NCBI GenBank assembly: GCA_041499035.1
Contig: JBGQJK010000013.1
Coordinates: 1 to 24,842, forward strand
From: DATFUL01 sp041499035
GTDB lineage: Bacteria; Patescibacteriota; Microgenomatia; UBA8517
DNA length: 24,842 nucleotides
Direction: 5' to 3'
Below are positions 1-6,466 of this stretch, one piece after another; the first letter of the stretch is position 1, and each line of letters begins with the position of its first letter. Made by a program: the position numbers and the translations under genes. The notes beneath the pieces are model-generated. The model saw nothing but the letters and a program-made list of their open reading frames with translations. It was not told the origin of the DNA and ran no database searches.

Positions 1-1490
1 AACGACGTTTACTGGGGCTGAGGGATAACCTTATCCTTTCAACGTCGGAATTATCTGACCTCTACCATTTTCCTTATACCAGCACTACAAAAACAGAGAA
101 TCTTTCAAAACTCCACAGTAGAGAGTTGCCCGCACCGTTATCTCTGAAACAAAAGACTGAGTGTGATTTATATTTTGCTAAAAACACTTATGGAGGAACA
201 GAAACCAAAATAGGCTTAACGCCCGACGAACGTCGCCGTCACGTCTACATTCTGGGTGCTACCGGTACCGGCAAATCCACGATGCTTCTATCCATGATAG
301 AGCAGGATGTTGAGCATAACAAAGGTTTGTGCGTGATTGATCCACACGGGGATTTAATTGAGCAAGTTGTGTCTATTATTCCAAGTGCCCGGATACCGGA
401 TGTTGTGTACTTCAACCCTGACGATATTAGTTATCCGATGGGAATCAATCTTCTCGAGCTCACTCCAGGATTAAACTCAGAAGATGCTGTGAGAGAGAAA
501 GAGTTTATTGCCGAAAGCATTATTTCTGTCTTCCACAAAATTTACTCTGACAAGTATTCTGGGCCGAGAATGGAATACATTTTGAGAAATACAATTCATA
601 CGGCGTTTACCGTGCCGGATGCTACGTTGTTTACCATCTACAAGCTTCTCATAAACACACACTTCAGAACGTCTGTTGTACGAAATCTCACTGATGAGAA
701 CCTCAAGGACTTCTGGAACTACGAGTTCAAAAAAGCCGGAGACTACCAAAAGGTGAAAATGATTTCGCCGATTACAAATAAGATAGGTCGCTTCCTGTTC
801 TCGCCGACCGCAAAACGCATCCTTGAGCAACCGCATTCAACAATAAATTTCGACACGATATTAAATGATGGAAAAGTACTTCTTTGTAATCTCTCAAAAG
901 GAAAGATTGGAGAAGATAACTCAAGCGTGTTTGGCGTCCTTATCATGGCGAAAATCCAGCTCTCAGCCTTAAAACGTGCGCGTATGAAACCGGAAAACAG
1001 AAAAGATTTTTATTTGTACGTTGACGAGTTCCAAAACTTCGCGACTCCGGCGTTTGCTCAAATACTATCCGAGGCAAGGAAATACCGTTTGAGCGCAATT
1101 CTGGCTCACCAGACTACATCACAGATTGAAGAAACATCTCTCGTGAATGTAACACTTGCGAACACAGGTACGGTTATTTGTTTCCGTACAGCCAACCCAG
1201 AGGATGAGCGGATGATCTTGCCGCAGTTCCGGCCGTATATTGAACAAGGGGAGATTGCGAATCTTCCCTCATACCACTTTTATATGAAGCTTGGTGCACT
1301 GAATCCGGAAGAACCATTCTCAGGAGTCACTATTCCGGTCCATATTGAGTACAGTCAAAATCGACTCAATGAAGTTATTGCGTCGTCACGCAAACTGTAT
1401 GCAAAACCATATAAAGCCGAGAAGCCAGCGTTAATGAAGAAGGAAGCTAGAACCCCAAAATCACAACCCGTTCATGGAGTCGTACCGTAA
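1..1490 (+). CDS. TraG/VirD4-like conjugative ATPase (5' partial)
   Basis: This is the C-terminal part of a HerA/TraG-type DNA-pumping ATPase, the probable coupling protein that feeds DNA to the type IV secretion machine encoded from 9.2 kb. The reading frame (codons from base 3) is open right to the window edge, so the TTG at 126 is not the true start and the gene begins outside the window. Walker A is GATGTGKST at 255-281. It is followed by CVIDPHGD, typical of this family, and a Walker B-like segment LYVDEFQNF near 1015-1040. A later stretch (LAHQTTSQIEE) matches the motif III region of TraG/VirD4 proteins. No membrane segment is visible in the part present. The family assignment is firm. 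The pairing with the downstream secretion genes is inferred from proximity and from similar CPR loci. Confidence 0.85.
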   Translation, partial: RRLLGLRDNLILSTSELSDLYHFPYTSTTKTENLSKLHSRELPAPLSLKQKTECDLYFAKNTYGGTETKIGLTPDERRRHVYILGATGTGKSTMLLSMIEQDVEHNKGLCVIDPHGDLIEQVVSIIPSARIPDVVYFNPDDISYPMGINLLELTPGLNSEDAVREKEFIAESIISVFHKIYSDKYSGPRMEYILRNTIHTAFTVPDATLFTIYKLLINTHFRTSVVRNLTDENLKDFWNYEFKKAGDYQKVKMISPITNKIGRFLFSPTAKRILEQPHSTINFDTILNDGKVLLCNLSKGKIGEDNSSVFGVLIMAKIQLSALKRARMKPENRKDFYLYVDEFQNFATPAFAQILSEARKYRLSAILAHQTTSQIEETSLVNVTLANTGTVICFRTANPEDERMILPQFRPYIEQGEIANLPSYHFYMKLGALNPEEPFSGVTIPVHIEYSQNRLNEVIASSRKLYAKPYKAEKPALMKKEARTPKSQPVHGVVP

Positions 1491-1537
1491 CGCACTAAAA
1501 AAGTAGTCGATTAATAGAAGATAAATAGACGATTTTT

Positions 1538-2197
1538 TTAAGTCAATGCCTCTAACTTGAGTTTGTCTGCCTCTTGCTTCCAGAATGTTTGCCATACCTT
1601 TGGTTCCAGAGGAATAATCATTCGGGGAAAATCCTCCGGTTGGTCAACTTCAAAAAGTTGTTTGGCCATTTGTAATGGGTCCATATGCGTATCAAACTTT
1701 GCTCGCGCCTGTCTTCTCAAATCGGTAAAGTTCCAGCCTTTTTCTTTCATAATGAGATAGAGATCAATAAAATCCCGACTTCTCGGTTTTTGGTAGATTG
1801 TGAATGTTTTGTTTACTGCGATATCCAGAAGGCTATCCACTTTTAAACCGTCAATTTCCTTTGGTTGCTCTAGTTGTGTGAAGGGATAATATGTAAACTC
1901 TGTTTTAATAATTTCATCATCAAAATGAAGATGAAACAGATTACGATTAAAACTCTGCTCAAAATCCACCTTTTTAATCCCCGTCTTGAGAGAAATTGAC
2001 TTAAGAAAGCTTTGGATAGACATAGGATCTACTTCGTTTTCACTAAAAAAATCTAAATCCTCTGAGTAGCGATGGTGAAGGTAAAATTCAGCAAGTGCTG
2101 TACCACCGCCTAAATAAAAATTCTTTTGGATATTCGAATCAGAAGAGAGCAAACGAAGTAATAGTTTTTGTCGATCACTTAATATCGATTTCGTCAT
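1538..2197 (-). CDS. AbiEii/AbiGii-type nucleotidyltransferase toxin
   Basis: A 219-residue protein of the AbiEii/AbiGii family, which belongs to the polymerase-beta-like nucleotidyltransferases and acts as the toxin of type IV toxin-antitoxin or abortive-infection modules. The nucleotidyltransferase signature is present: GGGTAL at residues 30-35, followed by R43, S45 and acidic D47/D49 in the SEDLDFF stretch. A second family signature is NKTFTIYQKPRSRDFIDLY, which carries the Lys and Arg-Asp pair. The start ATG lies one base after the stop of the upstream small gene, so the two form a two-gene operon. That small-partner-then-toxin order is the usual AbiE order. The toxin role is inferred from the family. 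Confidence 0.85.
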   Translation of the reverse strand: MTKSILSDRQKLLLRLLSSDSNIQKNFYLGGGTALAEFYLHHRYSEDLDFFSENEVDPMSIQSFLKSISLKTGIKKVDFEQSFNRNLFHLHFDDEIIKTEFTYYPFTQLEQPKEIDGLKVDSLLDIAVNKTFTIYQKPRSRDFIDLYLIMKEKGWNFTDLRRQARAKFDTHMDPLQMAKQLFEVDQPEDFPRMIIPLEPKVWQTFWKQEADKLKLEALT

Positions 2198-2198
2198 A

Positions 2199-2390
2199 TT
2201 ATCTGAGCCAAAACTCTAAGACTCGTTTACGTTTTGGGTCAAGATGAAGTAATGGCCAATATTTTCTTAGTTGCACCGTGTCAATCTTTTCACCATTTAG
2301 ACCAAAATTAACGAGCTGTTCCAGCCGCCAAATTGCGTATTTTTTAGGACTCCTTTTGAGGGTGGCTGTATCCGTGCTCCAGTTGTACAT
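2199..2390 (-). CDS. AbiE-associated small antitoxin-like protein
   Basis: A 63-residue protein beginning MYNWSTDTATLKR, directly upstream of and almost touching the AbiEii-like toxin gene. It contains the stretch KYAIWRLEQLVNFGLNGEKI and a KYWPLL segment. Small proteins of this kind commonly accompany AbiEii-type nucleotidyltransferases in CPR and other bacteria and are taken as the antitoxin or partner. It is much shorter than classical AbiEi (about 200 residues) and shows no obvious winged helix, so a DNA-binding role is not shown. The frame stays open to an ATG at 2435. ATG 2390 is preferred because a TATAAT box (2406-2401) lies 10 nt upstream and would fall inside the gene if 2435 were used. 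Confidence 0.65.
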   Translation of the reverse strand: MYNWSTDTATLKRSPKKYAIWRLEQLVNFGLNGEKIDTVQLRKYWPLLHLDPKRKRVLEFWLR

Positions 2391-2400
2391 AGCTATCTGT

Positions 2401-2406
2401 ATTATA
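2401..2406 (-). promoter_or_regulatory. -10 box of the toxin-antitoxin operon
   Basis: A perfect TATAAT on the minus strand, 10 nt before ATG 2390, with a poor -35 (AAGACA) 17 nt further upstream. A transcript starting about 7 nt after the box would have a leader of only a few bases. There is no Shine-Dalgarno sequence. Confidence 0.5.
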
Positions 2407-2448
2407 CCTTTTTTGGAGTGTTTTGTCTTGTACATCTATGCTATTATT

Positions 2449-2466
2449 TTACCTACCGGTAGGTAA
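2449..2466. promoter_or_regulatory. 18-bp perfect palindrome, candidate operator
   Basis: TTACCTACCGGTAGGTAA is a perfect 18-bp inverted repeat in the spacer between the toxin-antitoxin operon (minus) and the replication-relaxation gene (plus). It has no loop, so it looks like a dimeric protein-binding site rather than an RNA hairpin. It lies about 40 bp upstream of the minus-strand -10 box, where an operator for antitoxin autoregulation could sit. Which protein binds is unknown. Confidence 0.5.
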
Positions 2467-2545
2467 TGGGCATTTTAATATTAGACCGATAGATAGACCT
2501 TCTTTATTTTTACTTTTCCCTCTTATTCCTTATATATAAGGGAGA

Positions 2546-2564
2546 GGAATGATATAATCATTCC
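2546..2564 (+). promoter_or_regulatory. Promoter -10 box embedded in a palindrome
   Basis: GGAATGATATAATCATTCC has 7-bp inverted arms centred on a perfect TATAAT (2553-2558). The -10 box thus sits inside a symmetric site, the usual arrangement for repression by steric block. Transcription would begin near 2565, giving a leader of about 22 nt to ATG 2587. The replication-relaxation protein has a predicted winged-helix N-terminus and could be the autoregulator, but this is inference. Confidence 0.55.
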
Positions 2565-2586
2565 TGATTCTGCCACACGAGACACC

Positions 2587-3360
2587 ATGCACAACCCAGT
2601 ACCTACACTCAAACAACTTGCTATTCTGCACTTTTTATATCGCTTCCGTTTCTTAACTTCTATTCAACTTCAAAAATTACTTACCGACAAAACATTACGC
2701 CTGACTAACTATCATCTTAAAATTCTTATCACACATGGGTATATTAACAAACACTATACCCGTTCACTTGGTCAAGGAAACCAACCAGCAGTTTATTTTT
2801 TAGCTCCCAAAAGTATAAAAGTTTTAGAAGGTTCCGAAGGGATAACAACCAGGGGCTTAAAACGTATCTACCGCGAGAAAATCCGTACCCAACAATTTAT
2901 CGCACATGCTTCGTTTATCGCGGAGTACTATTTATTTCTTTTCAGCGACTCCATTAAAACTAAACAAACTCTTCATTTCTTTACAAAATCTGATTTACTC
3001 GTACATCCCTACATTATTCGCCCACTACCGGACGCCTATTTTGCCCGAGTTAATGCCAAAAAAGAAACAAAACGCTATTTTGTAGAAGCTATCGAGGAGG
3101 GCGCGCCACGCTTTGCCTTAAGAAGACGAGTAGAACAGTACAATGACTATATTGAAAACGGAACGTTTGAAGAAACGACAAAACACTCATTCCCGACCAT
3201 TCTTTTTATCTGCCCAACTATTGGAATTCTTATTTACCTGAAAAAGCATATAGAACGAATATACGAGGAATTATCTATCGATCAGATTGGTATTTACCTA
3301 GCCACTCGTGATGGTACATTTTCCGGGACATGGGAAAAGCCTGAAGTTATAGATAATTGA
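2587..3360 (+). CDS. Replication-relaxation family protein
   Basis: A 257-residue protein resembling the replication-relaxation (PF13814) family, found on plasmids and integrative elements and linked to replication or mobilisation. The N-terminal 70 residues look like a winged helix-turn-helix (LKQLAILHFLYRFRFLTSIQ, then YHLKILITHGYI). The middle and C-terminal part carry family-like features: a tyrosine/arginine-rich segment, LPDAYFARV, and YFVEAIEEGAPRFALRRRVE, which resembles the E-x-D/E...K/R core of restriction-like folds. It stands alone downstream of the palindromic promoter, and the next gene starts just after its stop. Its presence near a TraG-like ATPase supports a mobile-element or conjugation context. 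Confidence 0.75.
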   Translation: MHNPVPTLKQLAILHFLYRFRFLTSIQLQKLLTDKTLRLTNYHLKILITHGYINKHYTRSLGQGNQPAVYFLAPKSIKVLEGSEGITTRGLKRIYREKIRTQQFIAHASFIAEYYLFLFSDSIKTKQTLHFFTKSDLLVHPYIIRPLPDAYFARVNAKKETKRYFVEAIEEGAPRFALRRRVEQYNDYIENGTFEETTKHSFPTILFICPTIGILIYLKKHIERIYEELSIDQIGIYLATRDGTFSGTWEKPEVIDN

Positions 3361-3383
3361 TTATTATAGGTCTTAGTGGTATT

Positions 3384-3845
3384 ATGTACCTACAAAATAT
3401 GAGTCGTCACTCTTTTATTAAAGCAGCACGTTCATTTTCTGAATCTCTCAGCAGGATTCCTCAGGACAACTTACCGCAGGATTTGCTGTCTGAAGCTACG
3501 CAGATACTCAAGTCCATGCGGAACGATCCGGGAAAAATCACTTTTGGTTCACAGGAAGGACAACCATTCCTACCTTTTGAAAGTAATCTTTCGTTAGGTC
3601 TATCTACGGTATGGCAGCACAGATGGAATAGACAAAATCCATCTAAAGCGCTCTGGATTGACACGTACATGACTTCTGACAAACCATCAAAGAATCTTAA
3701 TCGGGCATTTGATTATGAAAAAGAGCGTGACCGTTTCATTGCCACTCACATGACCGACTTTCTTCAAAAACAAAAAAAAGAAATTCCCGACGACTTGCGG
3801 GCATATGTCGGTCTCCGAAGGGGTGGATCAATAGAGGGCGAATGA
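3384..3845 (+). CDS. Hypothetical protein
   Basis: An unrecognised soluble protein of about 153 residues. The frame could begin at a TTG overlapping the preceding stop (3357), but the first 9 residues from there are hydrophobic and unconvincing. ATG 3384 is used here, and ATG 3399 (MSRHSFIKAARSF) is also possible. No Shine-Dalgarno decides it. The protein is charged, has no membrane segment and ends in a basic stretch (YVGLRRGGSIEGE). It follows the replication-relaxation gene by about 20 nt, so co-transcription is likely, and a mobilisation-related accessory role is possible. I see no motif that names a function. Confidence 0.55.
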   Translation: MYLQNMSRHSFIKAARSFSESLSRIPQDNLPQDLLSEATQILKSMRNDPGKITFGSQEGQPFLPFESNLSLGLSTVWQHRWNRQNPSKALWIDTYMTSDKPSKNLNRAFDYEKERDRFIATHMTDFLQKQKKEIPDDLRAYVGLRRGGSIEGE

Positions 3846-3936
3846 TACACTGGTTTTTGTCCATCTAGAAAAAAAGTTAATACACATTTTATGATATTGT
3901 AAACCCGTTAATAGTAACCTAGCCCAAAAATTTTAT

Positions 3937-4521
3937 ATGCCAAATGAACTAAAGGACCGTCCGAGTGATGCAACAGGTTCTATCAGAAAACAACCAGAAA
4001 TGGAACAAATGGTACCTATTCAAGGTTCCAGGGATCTCGCGCATAACACCGACTTCAATAACAAAAAGGAGTTGGTAGATCTCCCGCTGCCGAAGATGGA
4101 ACCACTGGTTATGGATAGCAAAGAGGTTACCACCGGCCAAGAAGCTCTCATATTACGAAAGGCCAAAAGAGAATTGCGTAAAAAGATAGTAGAGGATTTA
4201 CAGGAGTTCAAAAGCATACCGAACAATCCAAAACGAAAACGACTCGAACATGACCTCCAGCAAGTAGATAGAACTGTCAAAAAAGCGACGAGATTCTTAG
4301 ATCAGTGGCAACATCTCGATAATAATAAATATCTTCAACATCTCATCGATACCAACGATGAACTGGCCTCTTCCGCTAAACAACTGCTATATTTTCGGAC
4401 TGGTTTTCATCGAATAACATTTTCTGAACAAGAAAAGGAACAAATGGTCGTGATCTCAAGAACTCTACGAGACAAACTGTATGCCAGAATTCGTGTAAAA
4501 GAACGAGCGGGCAACGGTTAA
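3937..4521 (+). CDS. Hypothetical helical protein
   Basis: A 194-residue unrecognised protein. The first 60 residues are low in structure and rich in polar residues and proline. Residues from about 70 onward are strongly helical and charged (EALILRKAKRELRKKIVEDL, later LQQVDRTVKKATRFLDQWQ), suggesting a coiled coil or helical bundle. There is no signal peptide or membrane segment. It is separated by 91 nt of AT-rich DNA from the preceding gene and followed by a strong promoter for the next gene. No function can be assigned. Confidence 0.55.
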   Translation: MPNELKDRPSDATGSIRKQPEMEQMVPIQGSRDLAHNTDFNNKKELVDLPLPKMEPLVMDSKEVTTGQEALILRKAKRELRKKIVEDLQEFKSIPNNPKRKRLEHDLQQVDRTVKKATRFLDQWQHLDNNKYLQHLIDTNDELASSAKQLLYFRTGFHRITFSEQEKEQMVVISRTLRDKLYARIRVKERAGNG

Positions 4522-4576
4522 AGTCTATTTCGTTCTTCATATTCCTCTAGAGTTTAATTTGATCTCAGGAGATAAT

Positions 4577-4605
4577 TTGACAAATATCGAATTATAGGAT
4601 AATAT
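4577..4605 (+). promoter_or_regulatory. Strong sigma70-type promoter
   Basis: TTGACA at 4577-4582, a 17-nt spacer, and TAATAT at 4600-4605. This is the best -35/-10 pair in the window. The transcript would start near 4612, leaving a leader of about 144 nt before the ATG at 4756. Confidence 0.75.
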
Positions 4606-4611
4606 AGTAAC

Positions 4612-4755
4612 ACTTAAACGGTTGTACTTGGACTCACCAACCAAGGAGTGATAAGCGTTTTGACCACGAAACGGTCAAAGAGAATAAAGAGAAGTGGAAC
4701 CACGGTTTTACCGTCTTCTTAGATTTAGGAAGGCGGATTTTTTTGGTCTAAAAAT
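4612..4755 (+). ncRNA. Structured 5' leader RNA
   Basis: The leader downstream of the strong promoter contains several inverted repeats in series: GGTTG/CAACC near 4620-4641, TTTGACC/GGTCAAA near 4659-4680, and ACGGT/ACCGT around a TTT loop near 4703-4715, enclosed by AGAAG/CTTCT. It ends in a T-run followed by TTGGTCTAAAAATATG. The ATG has no close Shine-Dalgarno; the nearest purine run (GGAAGGCGG) is more than 14 nt away. The leader could be a cis-regulatory RNA or a separate small RNA. The fold is judged by eye only. Confidence 0.4.
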
Positions 4756-5028
4756 ATGGAAAACGAACAATGGATTAACAAAGTAGCTGGATCAAACAGC
4801 CAAGATGAGGTTCAGAGTGTAGTGGATCAATTAACAACTGACCCTCCAGCAAGCTTAGTCGGTCTATATTCTGAGGCTCAGACTAAGGCTGGAGAATATA
4901 TAGGCCGTGGAGAAGATATTCCACAAGGCCTCGTTGAGGCTATTAATAAGTTGGCACGTATGCCAACCGGTAACGCTGGAATGACTGTACACGAGACTTT
5001 TATTGGATTTATTAGAAAACCGAGATAA
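4756..5028 (+). CDS. Hypothetical small acidic protein
   Basis: A 90-residue unrecognised protein (MENEQWINKVAGSN...). It is acidic and helical, with no membrane segment, signal peptide or cysteines. It is expressed from the best promoter in the window behind a structured 144-nt leader, which suggests strong or conditional expression. The start is preceded by TTGGTCTAAAAAT instead of a Shine-Dalgarno; nearly the same string precedes the DGR target gene at 6541. Function unknown. Confidence 0.55.
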   Translation: MENEQWINKVAGSNSQDEVQSVVDQLTTDPPASLVGLYSEAQTKAGEYIGRGEDIPQGLVEAINKLARMPTGNAGMTVHETFIGFIRKPR

Positions 5029-5125
5029 CTTTATGAAACATATTTTACATACGACAACTACTACACAAACCCATTTAGTTGGGAGATGTGTTAGTGGTTT
5101 TCCTCAAACCCTTCTTAAGATTCTA

Positions 5126-5172
5126 TAACCTCTAAGACACCTCTCAAGTAATGAGAGGTTAGATTGGAGGTG
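5126..5172 (+). promoter_or_regulatory. Alternative hairpins controlling a Shine-Dalgarno
   Basis: Three pairings compete here. TAACCTCT (5126-5133) can pair with AGAGGTTA (5154-5161). CCTCTC (5140-5145) can pair with GAGAGG (5153-5158). CACCTC (5138-5143) can pair with GAGGTG of the Shine-Dalgarno (5167-5172). Only the last hides the ribosome site of the gene at 5179. This is the layout of a translational switch; no ligand or known riboswitch class is recognised. Confidence 0.4.
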
Positions 5173-5178
5173 ATTAGT

Positions 5179-5505
5179 ATGAAAGAAGGTGAAAGAATTG
5201 CTGTAGAACGGGCAATCATAGGGGGACAAAAACCATTGTCTCCCGAAGAAAGACGTTTTGAGCATTATCTATCGTCTGTTTCAGAAATGAAATCTGAAAT
5301 GGTTGAAGAGGGAAACAAAGGGAGAAACATTGTTGATGTAGCGTTAGGTTTTCTCCCTTGGGTGCGAGGGCACTGGGCGCAAGAGGCACTAAACGAGGCT
5401 GCCGAGAACTTCGGCATGTCCAAAGATGAGATAAATTCTTATCTTAACGTTGCTGCGCAAAATGGCCAGGCCAAAGACGTTAGAAAGCTAAAACGTAAGC
5501 TGTAA
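5179..5505 (+). CDS. Hypothetical protein
   Basis: A 108-residue unrecognised protein. The start is ATG 5179, chosen because GGAGGTG (5166-5172) lies 6 nt upstream and is the best ribosome site in this part of the window; the longer TTG form (5164) would begin before that site. The sequence is charged and helical (LSPEERRFEHYLSSVSEMKS), has a short hydrophobic patch IVDVALGFLPWVRG near residues 50-63, and a helical C-terminus ending in KLKRKL. There is no clear membrane span. It lies just upstream of the DGR block and is followed 8 nt later by a 16-bp hairpin. Function unknown. Confidence 0.6.
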   Translation: MKEGERIAVERAIIGGQKPLSPEERRFEHYLSSVSEMKSEMVEEGNKGRNIVDVALGFLPWVRGHWAQEALNEAAENFGMSKDEINSYLNVAAQNGQAKDVRKLKRKL

Positions 5506-5513
5506 AACTCTTT

Positions 5514-5550
5514 CTACTTGCTGGGGGCAGAAATGCCCCTGGCAAAGTAG
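5514..5550 (+). ncRNA. 16-bp hairpin with GAAA tetraloop
   Basis: Positions 5514-5529 pair with 5534-5550 in a 16-bp stem (two G-U pairs, one bulged A at 5546) closed by a GAAA tetraloop at 5530-5533. No T-run follows, so it is not a standard intrinsic terminator. The next 120 nt add smaller hairpins (GCAAT/ATTGC near 5602-5618, CCTC/GAGG near 5627-5641) and end in TTGGCCTAAAATGTG. The segment 5506-5672 may be a structured RNA or an orphaned leader. No gene on either strand is convincing within it. Confidence 0.4.
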
Positions 5551-5657
5551 AGGTTTCGGAGCTTTTTGGACGATCTGAAAGAAGATAAGATAGCAATTCA
5601 ATTATTGCAGAGCTTTAGCCGCAAACCCTCGTTAAAAGAGGAGTAAGACCCCCTATA

Positions 5658-5672
5658 TTGGCCTAAAATGTG
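5658..5672 (+). repeat. Direct repeat copy 1 (TTGGCCTAAAA motif)
   Basis: TTGGCCTAAAATGTG, matching copy 2 at 6528-6543 except for one missing A. The two copies bracket a segment of about 855 bp that carries the two minus-strand genes and two CT tracts. Confidence 0.45.
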
Positions 5673-5676
5673 ATTT

Positions 5677-5919
5677 TTATTCTTTTAAGATTCTAGGAGA
5701 TTTTGCAGAATACTGCCTTATACCAGCTTCTATATTAGGTGATAGAGTTCCCATGGTCATTCCCAAACCTTTTAATACAGCGTCAAGCCCCATCTGACCG
5801 ACTATTTCGTCTATATCAGATAGCGATCCTGTACCGGGGAGACCAAGACGACCCCGTTGAAGGAGTTGACTCGCTGTAAACCAATTATCCTGACCAACAT
5901 CAAGAATGACGTACTTCAT
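5677..5919 (-). CDS. Hypothetical protein, probably phase-variable 5' end
   Basis: The in-frame ORF from ATG 5919 gives 80 residues (MKYVILDVGQDNWFTASQ...), not recognised. The coding-looking frame continues upstream of 5919 (AVRISFGAIHTYAHDKR precedes the Met) up to a 17-nt GA tract (5986-5970 on this strand). Beyond the tract, ATG 6019 opens MAKRGIELTENERERE but is in another frame and reaches TGA 28 codons on. One extra GA unit would join the two into one protein of about 114 residues. A TATAAT box ends 7 nt before ATG 6019, which favours it as the true start. The gene is therefore either off by slippage or starts weakly at 5919; an assembly miscount of the repeat is the alternative. Function unknown. 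Confidence 0.5.
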   Translation of the reverse strand: MKYVILDVGQDNWFTASQLLQRGRLGLPGTGSLSDIDEIVGQMGLDAVLKGLGMTMGTLSPNIEAGIRQYSAKSPRILKE

Positions 5920-5969
5920 CCGCTTATCATGCGCATAGGTGTGGATTGCGCCAAAGGAGATTCTTACCG

Positions 5970-5986
5970 CTCTCTCTCTCTCTCTC
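5970..5986 (-). repeat. (GA)8.5 microsatellite in a 5' coding region
   Basis: Seventeen nt of pure alternating CT on the plus strand, GA on the coding (minus) strand, between ATG 6019 and the body of the small gene ending at 5677. It would encode alternating Glu-Arg. Dinucleotide slippage here would shift the frame. Confidence 0.8.
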
Positions 5987-6026
5987 GTTTTCGGTCAATT
6001 CAATTCCTCGTTTTGCCATGACCTAT

Positions 6027-6032
6027 ATTATA
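6027..6032 (-). promoter_or_regulatory. Extended -10 promoter, leaderless start at 6019
   Basis: On the minus strand TGATATAAT (TGn plus TATAAT) ends 7 nt before ATG 6019, so transcription would start at or next to the ATG. No good -35 is visible, as expected for an extended -10 promoter. Confidence 0.5.
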
Positions 6033-6070
6033 TCAACTATATCACTAAATAGGTATTTAGAAGGTGTAGA

Positions 6071-6430
6071 TTAGAGCTTGGTAACAACGTCACCAATATC
6101 TTGTAGCTTTGTTTTTCCTAAATCTACGTCTGTACCGCGGACGGGATTTCCACTCATGCCCACAGTTCGAACTCTTGGTGCATGCTCACGAATTGCTCGA
6201 AGAACAGACTGGCCATCGTACCCATCAGAGTCGAACTCATTGAGGTTTCCATCAATAACGGCAACATCAACCTTAAGGTCTTGAAGCCTTTTTACGGTAG
6301 ACATAGCTTCTGGAAGTGTTCGAGCGGATGCCACGACAGTATGGCCTGCCATTTCAAGAAATTCCTTAATCATATCTTGCCAATCTTTATCATCTTCGGC
6401 TACAAAAACTCGGGCTTTTTCTGGTGACAT
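6071..6430 (-). CDS. Single-domain response regulator (receiver only)
   Basis: A 119-residue CheY-like receiver domain with no output domain. Acidic pocket residues E12-D13-D14 follow the first beta strand (RVFVAEDD), the phospho-acceptor is D60 in VAVIDGNL, S93 (VGMSG) is the switch serine, and a Lys lies at 118 near the very C-terminus. The insertion NEFDSDGYDGQSV after D60 is typical of receivers. It probably acts by protein contact with a partner. No histidine kinase is seen in the window. It has a strong Shine-Dalgarno (AAGGAGG) 4-5 nt before the ATG, but that site is one arm of a 9-bp hairpin, so translation may be gated. It sits between a GA-tract gene and the DGR target, divergent from the target, which makes it a candidate DGR regulator; this is inference. 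Confidence 0.8.
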   Translation of the reverse strand: MSPEKARVFVAEDDKDWQDMIKEFLEMAGHTVVASARTLPEAMSTVKRLQDLKVDVAVIDGNLNEFDSDGYDGQSVLRAIREHAPRVRTVGMSGNPVRGTDVDLGKTKLQDIGDVVTKL

Positions 6431-6431
6431 A

Positions 6432-6461
6432 TTCCTCCTTTTCGAAACTTATAAGGAGGAA
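6432..6461 (-). promoter_or_regulatory. Hairpin sequestering the receiver gene's Shine-Dalgarno
   Basis: A perfect 9-bp inverted repeat: TTCCTCCTT (6432-6440) and AAGGAGGAA (6453-6461), with a 12-nt loop. In the minus-strand mRNA the 3' arm is the Shine-Dalgarno 1 nt from ATG 6430, so the hairpin would hide it. The plus-strand copy AAGGAGGA (6453-6460) has no start codon at a workable distance. Confidence 0.6.
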
Positions 6462-6466
6462 GGTTA

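Noticed and set aside
126..1490. TTG 126 as the start of the TraG-like gene
   Set aside because: The same frame is open and coding-like to the window edge (for example STSELSDLYHFPYTSTTK before it), so the gene is truncated by the window.
6078..6427. Plus-strand open frames opposite the receiver gene
   Set aside because: The minus strand encodes a clear receiver domain with all active-site residues; the plus-strand frames show no domain and arise from its complement.
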